Source: JAGPDF01 sp052035735 (GTDB lineage Bacteria; Acidobacteriota; Thermoanaerobaculia; Multivoradales; JAGPDF01). From it: 64,000 nt of DNA. This document shows, piece after piece, positions 33,804 through 42,461 of the stretch. The notes under the pieces were generated by a model. The model was given only the letters and a program-made list of their open reading frames with translations. It had not been told where the DNA came from and did no database searches. The DNA lies in assembly GCA_052035735.1 (NCBI GenBank), contig JBPOHI010000115.1, positions 20,392 through 84,391 of the forward strand, written 5' to 3'. Positions within the stretch are counted from its first letter, which is position 1. Each line of letters starts with the position of its first letter. The translations under genes were made by a program, and so were the position numbers.

Positions 33804-36530
33804 TCACTTCGCCGGCGTAGCCGCCTTGCCGCGCAGAATCGCCGTGGCGAAGCGCTCGCCACCGAACCACTTCGCGGCGGTGGCACGGAGCTCTTCGAGG
33901 CTCGTTCCCTGCGCGATGCGCAGCCGCTCCGCGGTGGCGTCGAGGCCGGTGCCGAAGAGCACGCCGCGCGCCAGCTCGTCGCGCAGCGCCGCATTGGTCT
34001 GCAGATCGACCTTGGTCGATCCGGCGAACGACGACTTGGCGGTGGCGAGCTCCTTCTCGCCGAAGCCGTCGCTCGCCAGCTTGCGCAGCTCGCCGAGCAG
34101 CGCCGCCTTCGCCTCCTCCTCCTTCGAGGCTTCGGTGGCGAGATAGGCGAAGGCAAGACCTCCTTCGCGGCGCGGCTGGTAGCCGGCGAAGACGGTATAG
34201 GCGAGCGAGCGCCGGCCACGGAGCTCCGCGAACAGCGTGCCGGCGAGGCCCGACGTGACATTCTGCAGGAGCTCGAGACGAGCGGCTTCGACGTCCGTCG
34301 GCTTCGGCCCGGCGAACGCCATGACGATCGCCGACTGTTTGCGGTCGCGGAACTCGACGAGCTCCGTGCGCGTCGGCGGGTTCGCCGGCGCGCGCAGCTC
34401 CGGGCGAGGAGCCCCGCGCTTTGGCAGACCGGCGAACGCCTTCTCGACCAGCTCGCGGGCCGAGGCCGCGCTGACGTCGCCGACGATGACGATCGTCGCG
34501 TCCTCTGCCGCGAGGTGCGCCTTCCACCAGGCAGCGAGATCGGCAGCGGCGAGCGCGCCGACCGAATCCTCGGTGCCCGCCCCCGCCAGGCCGTAGGGAT
34601 GCGTCGGCCAGAGTGCGGCGAGCGCCAGGGCCTGCGGACGCTGGAAGGAGGAGTCGAAGTTGCGCCGGATCGCCGCCAGCTGCAGCGCCCGCTCCTCCTC
34701 CACCCCATCGGCGGGGAAGGTCGGATGCAGGACGACGTCGGCGAACAGGTCGAGGGCCGGGCGCAGGTTCGCCGTGATCACCTCCATCTCGCAGCCGATC
34801 GAGTCCGGGGTGACGTTCGAACCGAGCTCGGTGCCGAGAAACTCGAACGAGCGGTCGATCTCCTCGCCGGAGAGCTTGCCGGCGCCGCGCCGCAGCGCCG
34901 CGACCGCGAGCTGGGTGATGCCGGCATTGGCCGAAGACTCGGCGGAGCGACCGCCGGCGAGATAGAGCCCGAGAGCGACCGAGGGAGCGCCTGGGCGCTC
35001 GCGCACCACGAGGCGCACGCCGTTGGCGAGGCGCACCTCGGCGGCCGGCCGGTCGCTCGCCGCCGGCACGGCGGCGGCGGAGGCGGCGGGCAGCGCGATC
35101 GGCGCTTCGGCGGGCGGCGGCGCGGAGACCGCAGCCTCGACCTGCGCCAGCGCAGCGGCTCGATCGAGCGCCGGAGTTCCGGTCGGAGCGTAATGGTAGA
35201 GCGTCAGGCCCTGGACGGTGAGGAACCGCCGCGCAGCGGCGCGCACCTCGGCGGTCGTCACCCGGTCGAGCGCCGCGAGCCGCTCGCCGAGCGAGCGATA
35301 GTCCTTGCGCGCCTCGGCCTCGGCGAGCGCCTGCGCCTGGCCGACGGCATCCTCGAGCGCGAGCACGATCTGGGAGCGCAGCGAGTTCTTCGCCAGCGCG
35401 AGCTCGTAGTCGGTCGGGCCGTGCGACTTGAGGCGCTCGACCTCGGCGAGCACCCGGCGATCGACCTCGGCGCGGCGCGACTCGTCGAATGAAGTCTGCA
35501 CGAGGAGATCGCCGACGTCGTCGAACTGCTGGTGGAACGCATTGGCGGTGGCCGCCGCGTCCGGCCCGATGACGTGGCGGAAGAAGCGCGAGGAGCGTCC
35601 GCCGCCCAAAATCTGCGCCGCGAGATCGAGCGCCAGCTCGGCGTCGCCGCCAACCCCCTGGGTGTGCCAGCCCATCACGGAGTAGCCCTGCTTCAGGTCG
35701 CCGGTCGAGCTGCCGTAGCGGAACTCGGTCTGCGCCGGCTCCTTCGGGCCGCGCTGCTTGTCGAACCCGGCCGTCGCAAGCTTGCCGAACGTCGCCGCGA
35801 CCGCCTTCTGGACGTCGGCCGCCTTCACGTCGCCGGCGACCGACAGGATCATGTTCTGCGGCAGGTAGAGGGTGCGAAAAAACTGCAGCAGGTTATCCCT
35901 CTGAATATTGCGCAGCACCTCGTTCGAGCCGATCCGCCAGCGCTTGATCCGGTGCTGGGTGTAGGAGACGGCGAGCATCCGTTCGACCGAGAGAGCCGGC
36001 GGGTTGTCGAGCTTGCGGTTCGACTCTTCGATCACCACCTCGGACTCGCGGTCGAGCTCGTCGGCGTCGAAGAGCGGGTTGGCGATGGCGTCGGCCATGA
36101 TCTCGAGGGCGCGCGGGAAGCCTTCGGTCGGCAGGACGAAGAAGTAGTTGGTCGAGTCGTAGATCGTGCCGGCGTTGGTGTCGCCGCCCACCGCGGCGAG
36201 CTCCTGCGAGATCTGCTCGGCGCCGGGAAACTTCTTCGAGCCCTTGAAGAACATGTGCTCGAAGAGGTGCGCCATGCCGGCGACCTCGTCGGGCTCGTTG
36301 AAGTAGCCCGCCTTGACCCAGGTATTGATCGCCACCACACCGGTTCCCGGCTGCTCGCGCACCAGCAGCGTCAGGCCGTTGGGCAGCGTCGTCCGCTGGA
36401 CCGACGAAAGGAAGCCGTCGAGCGGCCCGGGCGAAGGCTTCGCGGCCGCGCGCGCGGCGGGAGCGCCGACGACGGTCAGAAACGAGAGAAGGAACAGCAT
36501 ACGGGCGCGGCCGGAAGTCTCGAGGATCAA
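33804..36530 (-). CDS. Secreted M16 zinc metallopeptidase with one active and one inactive half
   Basis: The protein (about 908 aa) has two M16 repeats. The first half holds the inverted zinc motif HLFEH (88-92) with the downstream glutamate in SEVVIEES. The second half (from about 470) has ITQLAVAALRRGAG at the equivalent position and lacks the motif, so it is probably structural, as in pitrilysin-type two-domain enzymes. The signal peptide is RMLFLLSFLTVVGAPAARA. The start is uncertain: TTG at 36530 has AAAGGA upstream, ATG at 36500 gives the shortest signal peptide without an SD, and ATG at 36575 is also in frame. It probably degrades peptides in the periplasm. Confidence 0.88.
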   Translation of the reverse strand: MILETSGRARMLFLLSFLTVVGAPAARAAAKPSPGPLDGFLSSVQRTTLPNGLTLLVREQPGTGVVAINTWVKAGYFNEPDEVAGMAHLFEHMFFKGSKKFPGAEQISQELAAVGGDTNAGTIYDSTNYFFVLPTEGFPRALEIMADAIANPLFDADELDRESEVVIEESNRKLDNPPALSVERMLAVSYTQHRIKRWRIGSNEVLRNIQRDNLLQFFRTLYLPQNMILSVAGDVKAADVQKAVAATFGKLATAGFDKQRGPKEPAQTEFRYGSSTGDLKQGYSVMGWHTQGVGGDAELALDLAAQILGGGRSSRFFRHVIGPDAAATANAFHQQFDDVGDLLVQTSFDESRRAEVDRRVLAEVERLKSHGPTDYELALAKNSLRSQIVLALEDAVGQAQALAEAEARKDYRSLGERLAALDRVTTAEVRAAARRFLTVQGLTLYHYAPTGTPALDRAAALAQVEAAVSAPPPAEAPIALPAASAAAVPAASDRPAAEVRLANGVRLVVRERPGAPSVALGLYLAGGRSAESSANAGITQLAVAALRRGAGKLSGEEIDRSFEFLGTELGSNVTPDSIGCEMEVITANLRPALDLFADVVLHPTFPADGVEEERALQLAAIRRNFDSSFQRPQALALAALWPTHPYGLAGAGTEDSVGALAAADLAAWWKAHLAAEDATIVIVGDVSAASARELVEKAFAGLPKRGAPRPELRAPANPPTRTELVEFRDRKQSAIVMAFAGPKPTDVEAARLELLQNVTSGLAGTLFAELRGRRSLAYTVFAGYQPRREGGLAFAYLATEASKEEEAKAALLGELRKLASDGFGEKELATAKSSFAGSTKVDLQTNAALRDELARGVLFGTGLDATAERLRIAQGTSLEELRATAAKWFGGERFATAILRGKAATPAK

Positions 36531-36676
36531 GGGGAGTCCTTTCCAATCCGGCTCACCGCCGGGGTCGGTTTCCATTCTGATACGAAAAGCGGCCGCCGAA
36601 GTTGTCGCCCCTGCCGGGCGTGCCTCCGTCAGGGCCTCGCGCCCGGCGCAGCGGGCTCGCCGTCGACGCCATGCCA

Positions 36677-36682
36677 TAGGAT
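36677..36682 (+). promoter_or_regulatory. TAGGAT putative -10 box for the Ser/Thr kinase
   Basis: TAGGAT lies 38 bases before the ATG at 36721; a GAGAGGAGG ribosome-binding site follows, so this is a leadered gene. The region 36531-36720 is the divergent promoter area shared with the M16 gene. Confidence 0.35.
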
Positions 36683-36720
36683 CGCCGTCGCTTTCATCCG
36701 CAGGGCCGAGAGGAGGCCGC

Positions 36721-39237
36721 ATGGAGCCCGATCGCCTCGTCGAGGTCGATGACGTCTTCGCCGCTGCGCTCGAGCTTGACGGGGCCGAACGTGGCCGCTT
36801 CCTCGACGAGCGCTGTGCGGCCGACTCCGGGTTGCGGCGCGAGGTGGAGGCGCTCCTCGCCCATTGCGGCGGCGACGCCGCGACGCTCGCCGATCCGCTG
36901 CGGCAGTACTTGCGCCACCTCGCGAACGACGGCGAGCAGGGCCTCGCGGCCGGCGAGTCGGTCGGCGCCTGGACGATCCTGCGCCCGATCGGGCGCGGGG
37001 GCATGGGGCTCGTCTACCAGGTCCGCCGCTCCGACGGCAGCTTCGACAAGGAGGCGGCGCTCAAGGTCCTGCCGCGCGCCGCGAGCTCGCCCGAGGCGAT
37101 CCGCCGTTTCGAACGGGAGCGGCGCATTCTCGCCCGGCTCGATCACCCGACGATCGCCCGGCTACTCGACGGCGGCGTCGACCGCCGCGGCCTGCCTTAC
37201 CTCGTGCTCGAATACGTCCACGGAGTCGCAGTCGACGAGTACTGCGACCGCGAGCGCCTGACGGTCGACCGCCGGATCGCCTTGGTGATCGAGATCGCCC
37301 GCGCCGTGCAGGCCGCGCATCGCAGTCTCGTCGTGCACCGCGACTTGAAGTCCTCGAACCTCCTGGTGACCCCCGCCGGCGAGGTGAAGCTCCTCGATTT
37401 CGGCATCGCCAAGCTCCTCGAATCGGAGGAAGGGTCGAGCGAAGCGACCTCGAGCCTGGCGATGACGCCGGCCTGCGCCTCGCCGGAGCAAGTCCGGGGC
37501 GAGGAGATCACCACCGCCTCCGACGTCTACCAGCTGGGCCTCCTGCTCTCGGGCCTGCTCACCGGGCACCCGGCGCAGGAGGCCTCCTTCAGCTCGCTCG
37601 AGGCCCTGGTCCGCGCGGTCTGCGAGGAGCAGCCGGAGCGGCCGAGCGCGGCGGTGCTCCAGCCCTACGGCGAGCGCTCCGCCGAGGAGCTCGCAGCGCT
37701 CCGCCGCTCGACGCCGGCGCGGCTCGCGCGCCGCCTGCGCCCCGAACTCGACGCCATCGTCGAGCGCGCCCTCGCCAAGGACCCCGAGCGGCGCTACCCC
37801 TCGGCGGAACATTTCGCCTCCGACCTGGAACGATTCCTCGCCGGCGAGCCGGTCACCGCTCGCCGCGCGAGTCTCTTGAAGCGCTCGTGGAAGTGGGTGC
37901 GGCGCAATCGGGCGCTCGCCGCGACGGCGGCCGTCGCGGCGCTGCTCGGCATCGGCTACGCCACCACGGTGACCTTTCAGGCGCGCGCTCTCGCACGCGA
38001 ACGCGATCGCGCGCGGCTCGAGGCGGACAAGGCGACCGAGGTCGAACGCTTCGTCGTCGGCCTGTTCGACGTTTCGGATCCTGCGACCTCGCTCGGCAAG
38101 CCGATCGACGCCCTGACCCTGCTGCAGCGCGGCGCCGAGCGTGTCGAAGGGGAGCTCGCCACGCAGCCCGCGGTGCGGGCGCGCCTGCTTTCGACTCTGG
38201 GGCACATCTACGGCCGCCTCGGGCGGCTCGCCGAGGGGAGAGAGCTCGAAGAACGGTCGCTCGAGCTGCGCCGCGGCTGCTTCGGCCCACGCCACGTCGA
38301 TGTCGCCGAAAGTCTTCACCGCCTGGGCTCGCTCGCCCGTCAGCTGGGCGACCATGCCACAGCCGGGCCGCTGCTCGTCGAGGCGGTCGCCCAGCGCCGG
38401 GAGCTTCTCGGCCCCGCCGCGCCGGAGCTCGCCGAGAGCCTCACCGAGCTCGGCTACCTGCACTATTTCGCGGGCGATCAGGTCCAGGCCGACGCTGCCT
38501 TTCGCGAGGCACTCGCCATTCGGCAGCAGGCCGGCCAACTCTCCCAGCTCGCCAGTGCCTGGAATACCGTCGCCCTGGTGGCCGAGAAGCGCGGCGATCT
38601 CGACGAAGCGGAACGGCTGCATCGCGAGGCGCTGGCGGTCAACCGGCAACTCCGCGGCGAGCGCCACCCCGACGTGGCGATCAACCTGTTCAATCTGGCG
38701 CGCGTCCACCAGCGCCGGCACGACTACGCCGGCGCACAGCCCCTCTTCGAAGAGGTCCTGGCGATCGACAGCGAGATCTACGGACCGGACCACCCCGAGG
38801 TCGCCACCGACCTCACACTGCTCGCGAACAACCTGCAGATCCTCAACCAACTCGACCGCGCCGACGAACAGTTTGCCCGCGCCCTGGCGATCTTTCGCGC
38901 CAAGCTCGAACCGGGTCACCACCGGATCGCCACGACTCTGCAGGGTATCGGACAGCTGCGCTTCGCGCAGGGGCGCTTCGCGGAGGCCGAGACGCTGCTG
39001 CGGGAGGCGCTCGAGCTGCGTCGCGCCCGCGTCGGCGAGAATCACGTCGAGGTCGCCGAAGTCCTGCTGCCGCTGGCGCGGTGCCTCGTCGCGACCGGGC
39101 GCTGGGAGGAGGCCGAGGCGACCTGGAGCGAGGCCTTGGCGATGGCTGCCGGAAAGGACCCGCTGCTGGTCCGCCAGCTCGAGGACGACCGCACCCGCCT
39201 GCGTGCCACGCGACCGCAAGGTGCCGCCGCAGGCTGA
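36721..39237 (+). CDS. Membrane Ser/Thr protein kinase with C-terminal TPR domain
   Basis: The 838-aa protein has an N-terminal acidic region (1-80) and a protein kinase domain (about 84-375). Catalytic residues are visible: GRGGMGLVYQV loop, K115, HRDLKSSN (206-213), DFG (226-228), and SPEQ in the activation region, without the APE form. A transmembrane helix (398-419) follows, and the rest is TPR repeats of the TPR_10/12 type (about 440-830: AESLHRLGSLARQLGD, DVAINLFNLARVHQRRHDY and others). The kinase is inside the cell and the TPRs are outside or periplasmic. This architecture is common in Acidobacteriota and Planctomycetes next to Sig-70_X6 sigma factors, and one lies convergently here. 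Confidence 0.92.
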   Translation: MEPDRLVEVDDVFAAALELDGAERGRFLDERCAADSGLRREVEALLAHCGGDAATLADPLRQYLRHLANDGEQGLAAGESVGAWTILRPIGRGGMGLVYQVRRSDGSFDKEAALKVLPRAASSPEAIRRFERERRILARLDHPTIARLLDGGVDRRGLPYLVLEYVHGVAVDEYCDRERLTVDRRIALVIEIARAVQAAHRSLVVHRDLKSSNLLVTPAGEVKLLDFGIAKLLESEEGSSEATSSLAMTPACASPEQVRGEEITTASDVYQLGLLLSGLLTGHPAQEASFSSLEALVRAVCEEQPERPSAAVLQPYGERSAEELAALRRSTPARLARRLRPELDAIVERALAKDPERRYPSAEHFASDLERFLAGEPVTARRASLLKRSWKWVRRNRALAATAAVAALLGIGYATTVTFQARALARERDRARLEADKATEVERFVVGLFDVSDPATSLGKPIDALTLLQRGAERVEGELATQPAVRARLLSTLGHIYGRLGRLAEGRELEERSLELRRGCFGPRHVDVAESLHRLGSLARQLGDHATAGPLLVEAVAQRRELLGPAAPELAESLTELGYLHYFAGDQVQADAAFREALAIRQQAGQLSQLASAWNTVALVAEKRGDLDEAERLHREALAVNRQLRGERHPDVAINLFNLARVHQRRHDYAGAQPLFEEVLAIDSEIYGPDHPEVATDLTLLANNLQILNQLDRADEQFARALAIFRAKLEPGHHRIATTLQGIGQLRFAQGRFAEAETLLREALELRRARVGENHVEVAEVLLPLARCLVATGRWEEAEATWSEALAMAAGKDPLLVRQLEDDRTRLRATRPQGAAAG

Positions 39238-39248
39238 CCTCGAATCCG

Positions 39249-39824
39249 TCAGTCCCCCGGGCCGGATTCCAGGGCGCGCCGGAGCCAGGCCTGGGCGCGC
39301 AGCCAATCGCGCTGCACGGTCCGCGTCGAAAGGTCGAGCGCCGCGGCGATCTCCTCGTCGTTCATGCCGGCGAAGTAGCGACACTCGACGATTCGCGCCA
39401 GACGCGGATGGAAGCTCTCCAGTTGCTCGAGCGCCTGGTGCACGGCCAGCACGAGCTCGGCCTGCTCGGCGACGGCCATCAGGCCGCTGTCGAGCGTGAC
39501 CTGCCGCGCGCCGCCGCCACGTTTGCCCGCGCCGTGCCGCCGGGCGTGATCGACGACGACGAAGCGCATGGCGCGGGCCATCACGCCGTAGAAGTGGGCG
39601 CGGCTCTGCCAGTCGATCGAGCTCTCGTCGTGCAGGCGCAGGTAGGCTTCGTTGATCAGCGCGACGGTATCGAGGGTTCTTCCGGGAGGTGCCTTGCGCA
39701 GCTGTTGCCGCGCCATCTTCTCGAGCTCGAGATGCGCCAGCTCCACCAGCCTTCCGAATGCGTCCGGATCCCCGGCGCGGTGCGCCGTGAGCAGGCGGGT
39801 GAGGTCGGCGCTCCGCGGATCCAC
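39249..39824 (-). CDS. ECF-like sigma factor (Sig-70_X6 type)
   Basis: The 191-aa protein has sigma region 2 (AFGRLVELAHLELEKMARQQL..; DTVALINEAYLRL; FYGVMARAMRFVVVDHARR) and region 4 (LARIVECRYFAGMNDEEIAAALDLSTRTVQRDWLRAQAWLRRAL), the pattern of the TIGR02999 family. No anti-sigma factor is adjacent. The family is often linked to Ser/Thr kinases that may phosphorylate it, and the convergent kinase ends 11 bases away. The start is GTG at 39824, one base after a 17-codon ORF that probably couples its translation to the gene upstream. Confidence 0.92.
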   Translation of the reverse strand: MDPRSADLTRLLTAHRAGDPDAFGRLVELAHLELEKMARQQLRKAPPGRTLDTVALINEAYLRLHDESSIDWQSRAHFYGVMARAMRFVVVDHARRHGAGKRGGGARQVTLDSGLMAVAEQAELVLAVHQALEQLESFHPRLARIVECRYFAGMNDEEIAAALDLSTRTVQRDWLRAQAWLRRALESGPGD

Positions 39825-39825
39825 G

Positions 39826-39879
39826 CTATTTCCCGGAACGATCGCGCAGCGCGCCGAGGAGCCGGCGACGGTCGGTCAT
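39826..39879 (-). CDS. 17-codon micro-ORF between the GAF protein and the sigma factor
   Basis: ATG at 39879 overlaps the stop of the upstream gene (TGATG), and TAG ends one base before the GTG of the sigma-factor gene. It encodes MTDRRRLLGALRDRSGK, a basic peptide. It may be a coupling leader that carries ribosomes to the sigma gene, which has only a weak SD of its own. It could equally be chance. Confidence 0.3.
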   Translation of the reverse strand: MTDRRRLLGALRDRSGK

Positions 39880-41282
39880 GCGGTCTCCTTCTCGACCAGC
39901 TCGACGGCGCTCTCGACTTCGAGCGCGAAGCGGCCGCGGCGCACCGGCACCATGCGCACCCAGGGGCACTTCTCCACCAGCCGCTTGCGCAGCAGGATGA
40001 GGCGGCTCTCGAGGTTGTCTTTGTAACCTGGCAGGCCCAGCGAGGGATCCAGGCGCAGCTCGCGGTTGGAGAACTCGCTGCGTCCCTCGCGCTGGTGCTG
40101 ATTCAGAATCTTCCAGAAGATCTTCGCCGGCACGTTGCGCACCAGATATTCGTCGCCCAGGAAGATCGTCTCGTCGTTGCGGAAGTAGGTGAAGCGCAGT
40201 TTGCGATCGCACTCCTCCGGCGCCGCGAGCGGCGGACGCGACACCGGCACCGGCGCTGCTTCCTCTTCATCCTCCTGCATGCGATCGATGCCCATGGCGA
40301 TCTGGTTGGCGACGATCTGCAGGAACGCTTCGTCCCACTCGTCGAACGCCAGCGGATCGCGGCTCTCGAAGCCGAGCACACCCACCAGGCGGTCGCCGGC
40401 AAGGAGCGGCAGCGCGAGCTGGGCGCGGGCGTCGGGCAGGCCGGGCAACGGGATCTCGGGCGCCAGGTCGCGCCTGCCCTCGCGGTCGGCGAAACGCTCG
40501 CGGATCGTGCGTCCGTAGCGGATCTCCGTGCCGACGCCGGCCACCCGGATCATCCGGCGCTCGGCCGCGGCGATCCCCATGACGCCGTCGCCGATGGCGA
40601 TCTCGCCGCCCACCCCTTCGGCGCCGTAGCCGCGACTGGCGATCGCCACCAGGCGGCACTCGCGATCGTCGGGGACGAGCACCATCGAATGGCCGAAGGT
40701 GAAGAGCTCGTCGAGCCCCGCGAGCGTCGTCGCCAGCAGCTCGTCGAGATCGCGGGCGCGGGCGATCTTGCCCGAGATCGCCTGCAAGCCACGCAGCTCC
40801 GAGAGCTGGTCCGGGGGCGGATGGCTCGGGCTCTCCGGATCCCAGTCGGCCGGCTCGGCCGGGGGGACCGCCAGCGGGTCGACGAACTCCGCCACCCGGC
40901 GCAGCGACAGAACCTCGTAGACATCGGCCGAGAGCAGGCGGAAGATCCCCTTCATCCCCGAGTGCGAGGCGATCACCTGGATGCGCGCCGCCATGGTGTC
41001 GAACAGCGGACCCGCGGTCTCGAGATGGTCGAAGCGCAGCTCGAGACGGTAGAGCTCGAACGTTCGCGGATCCCACAGATCGACCGCCGCGTAAGGGTTC
41101 TCGTCGACGTTGCGCCGCGTCTTGTTGAAAAACTGGCAGGACAGCGCGACGTGGTTCGGGTCGACGTAGTAGACCTGAGAGATGTAGGTGACGTTCGGTT
41201 CGCCCTGGGCGTCGGCGGTCGCCATCGTCGCCGGAATGACGCCTTGAAAGCACGCCTGGAGATCCTCGAGCCGGATCTTCAT
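39876..41282 (-). CDS. Split-barrel flavin protein fused to GAF and winged-helix domains
   Basis: The 468-aa protein has three parts. Residues about 5-130 are a pyridoxamine-phosphate-oxidase-like split barrel (GVIPATMATADAQGEPNVTYISQVYYVDPNHVALS). Residues about 170-320 are a GAF domain (LDELLATTLAGLDELFTFGHSMVLVPD..GVLGFESRDPLAFDEWDEAFLQIVANQIAMGI). The C-terminal 100 residues (FLGDEYLVRNVPAKIFWKILNQ..LESRLILLRKRLVEK) resemble an OmpR-type winged helix. This looks like a one-component transcription factor sensing flavin, redox or a small ligand. The ATG overlaps the upstream related split-barrel gene (ATGA). Confidence 0.75.
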   Translation of the reverse strand: MKIRLEDLQACFQGVIPATMATADAQGEPNVTYISQVYYVDPNHVALSCQFFNKTRRNVDENPYAAVDLWDPRTFELYRLELRFDHLETAGPLFDTMAARIQVIASHSGMKGIFRLLSADVYEVLSLRRVAEFVDPLAVPPAEPADWDPESPSHPPPDQLSELRGLQAISGKIARARDLDELLATTLAGLDELFTFGHSMVLVPDDRECRLVAIASRGYGAEGVGGEIAIGDGVMGIAAAERRMIRVAGVGTEIRYGRTIRERFADREGRRDLAPEIPLPGLPDARAQLALPLLAGDRLVGVLGFESRDPLAFDEWDEAFLQIVANQIAMGIDRMQEDEEEAAPVPVSRPPLAAPEECDRKLRFTYFRNDETIFLGDEYLVRNVPAKIFWKILNQHQREGRSEFSNRELRLDPSLGLPGYKDNLESRLILLRKRLVEKCPWVRMVPVRRGRFALEVESAVELVEKETA

Positions 41283-41776
41283 CGAGCGCCCGCGCGATGC
41301 GACTGCGCCGCCGCCACCGGCGTCAGGCGCTGGCCGGCGTCGGGCCCGGGAGTCTGCTCGAAGAGCGTCTCGGCGGCGAAGCGCACCGTGAACGCGGGCC
41401 AGGCGTTCATCGATCGCGTCGACCTGCGTGGCACCCCGACGTGCCCCCAGTCGACGGCGAGCTGTTCGAGGTAGCGCTCGATGAAGCGCCGCTCGTCGGG
41501 CGACGACGGACGGACCTCGACCACTCCGCCCTTGATCTGCAGCGATCGATGGTCGATCGCGCGGGTGACGGTGACGGCGATGCGGCCGCTGTCGGCGAGG
41601 TTGGCGAGCGAGCGCTCGGCAGTTGCGGCCGGCAGGAAGACCGTCAGCGTGCCGGCCGCGGCATCCGCCCGAACGCCTGCCGCACGGACACAGTCCGGGC
41701 GCAGCCGCGCGTCCCGCGTCCCGACGAGGACCGAGATACCGGACTCGATGAAGCGCGCGAGCTCGGGCGTGATCAA
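41279..41776 (-). CDS. Pyridoxamine 5'-phosphate oxidase family protein
   Basis: This 165-aa protein has the split-barrel start PELARFIESGISVLVGTRDARLRPDC, then GTLTVFLPAATAERSLANLADSGRIAVTVTR. It probably binds FMN, F420 or heme; its substrate is unknown. The start appears to be TTG (41776), which fits a TAGAAT box at 41803-41798 on the minus strand. Its stop overlaps the next gene (ATGA), so it acts with the split-barrel/GAF/wHTH protein, perhaps as a cognate sensor or enzyme. Confidence 0.75.
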   Translation of the reverse strand: MITPELARFIESGISVLVGTRDARLRPDCVRAAGVRADAAAGTLTVFLPAATAERSLANLADSGRIAVTVTRAIDHRSLQIKGGVVEVRPSSPDERRFIERYLEQLAVDWGHVGVPRRSTRSMNAWPAFTVRFAAETLFEQTPGPDAGQRLTPVAAAQSHRAGAR

Positions 41777-41797
41777 CCTGGTGGTGGCTCCGCGCGC

Positions 41798-41803
41798 ATT
41801 CTA
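41798..41803 (-). promoter_or_regulatory. TAGAAT -10 box of the split-barrel gene pair
   Basis: On the minus strand TAGAAT lies 21 bases before the TTG start at 41776. It supports that start over any upstream choice and would drive the 41776-39249 gene string. Confidence 0.4.
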
Positions 41804-41864
41804 CGAAAGAAGCGCGCGAAACCACCGCCGGCACCGGACGCCCGGGAAGCGATGCGTCGCTGGA

Positions 41865-42461
41865 CTACTTGGCGGCGACCGTAGGCGAAGCTGCCGGGGC
41901 GATCGGGTCGGGCACTCTGTTGTGGATCGGCGGCAGGGTGCGCAGGAAGGCCCAGATCGCCTTCAGATCCTCTTCGGGGAGCGTGGAATAGGCCTGCCAA
42001 GGCATCGGCGGCAGGATCTGCCGGCCGCGACCCTGATGACGGCCAGTCTGCAGGGCGGCGAGGAACTCCTCTTCGGTCCACTTGCCGAGCCCGGTCTCTG
42101 CGTCAGGAGTCAGGTTCTGGGTGAAGCTCACCCCCCAGGGACCCGACCATGCGGTCAGGGTACCGGCAACGGTCGCCGTCCACGGGCCCGGCGGCAGCTG
42201 CGGCGCCGGCGGCATGACCATCTCCTGCGGGTGTCCGGAGAGCCGCCGGCTCATGTCCGGCTCGGGCCCGTTCGGTCCCATCTTCTTGGTCGTATGGCAG
42301 TCGTCGCAGCTGGCGAGGTGCACCAGGTACTCTCCACGGGCGACGCGGTCGCCGGCCTTGTCGCTGGCCGATGGCGCCGCGGCGGCCTGCGCCTGGGTGC
42401 GGACGAAGGTGATGGTGGCCAGTGCCAGCGCGAGGGCGATTCCTTTCGTTGCGATCTTCAT
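41865..42461 (-). CDS. Secreted monoheme c-type cytochrome
   Basis: The 198-aa protein has a signal peptide (MKIATKGIALALALATITFVRTQAQA) and one heme-binding motif CDDCH (52-56). Distal Met candidates are in PPMPW and nearby. The YLVHLASCDDCHT and LPEEDLKAIWAFLRTLPP segments are typical of the gluconate dehydrogenase/thiosulfate-type small cytochrome c fold. It is translated with the upstream diheme protein (ATGA overlap). GGGGAAG also precedes its ATG. It probably accepts electrons from a periplasmic dehydrogenase; the partner is not identified. Confidence 0.85.
   Translation of the reverse strand: MKIATKGIALALALATITFVRTQAQAAAAPSASDKAGDRVARGEYLVHLASCDDCHTTKKMGPNGPEPDMSRRLSGHPQEMVMPPAPQLPPGPWTATVAGTLTAWSGPWGVSFTQNLTPDAETGLGKWTEEEFLAALQTGRHQGRGRQILPPMPWQAYSTLPEEDLKAIWAFLRTLPPIHNRVPDPIAPAASPTVAAK

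Noticed and set aside
36864..41474. A 1536-codon plus-strand frame across the kinase, sigma and split-barrel genes
   Set aside because: It is Arg/Gly/Pro-rich and low in recognisable motifs, and it runs antisense or out of frame to well-supported genes; it is a shadow of high GC3.
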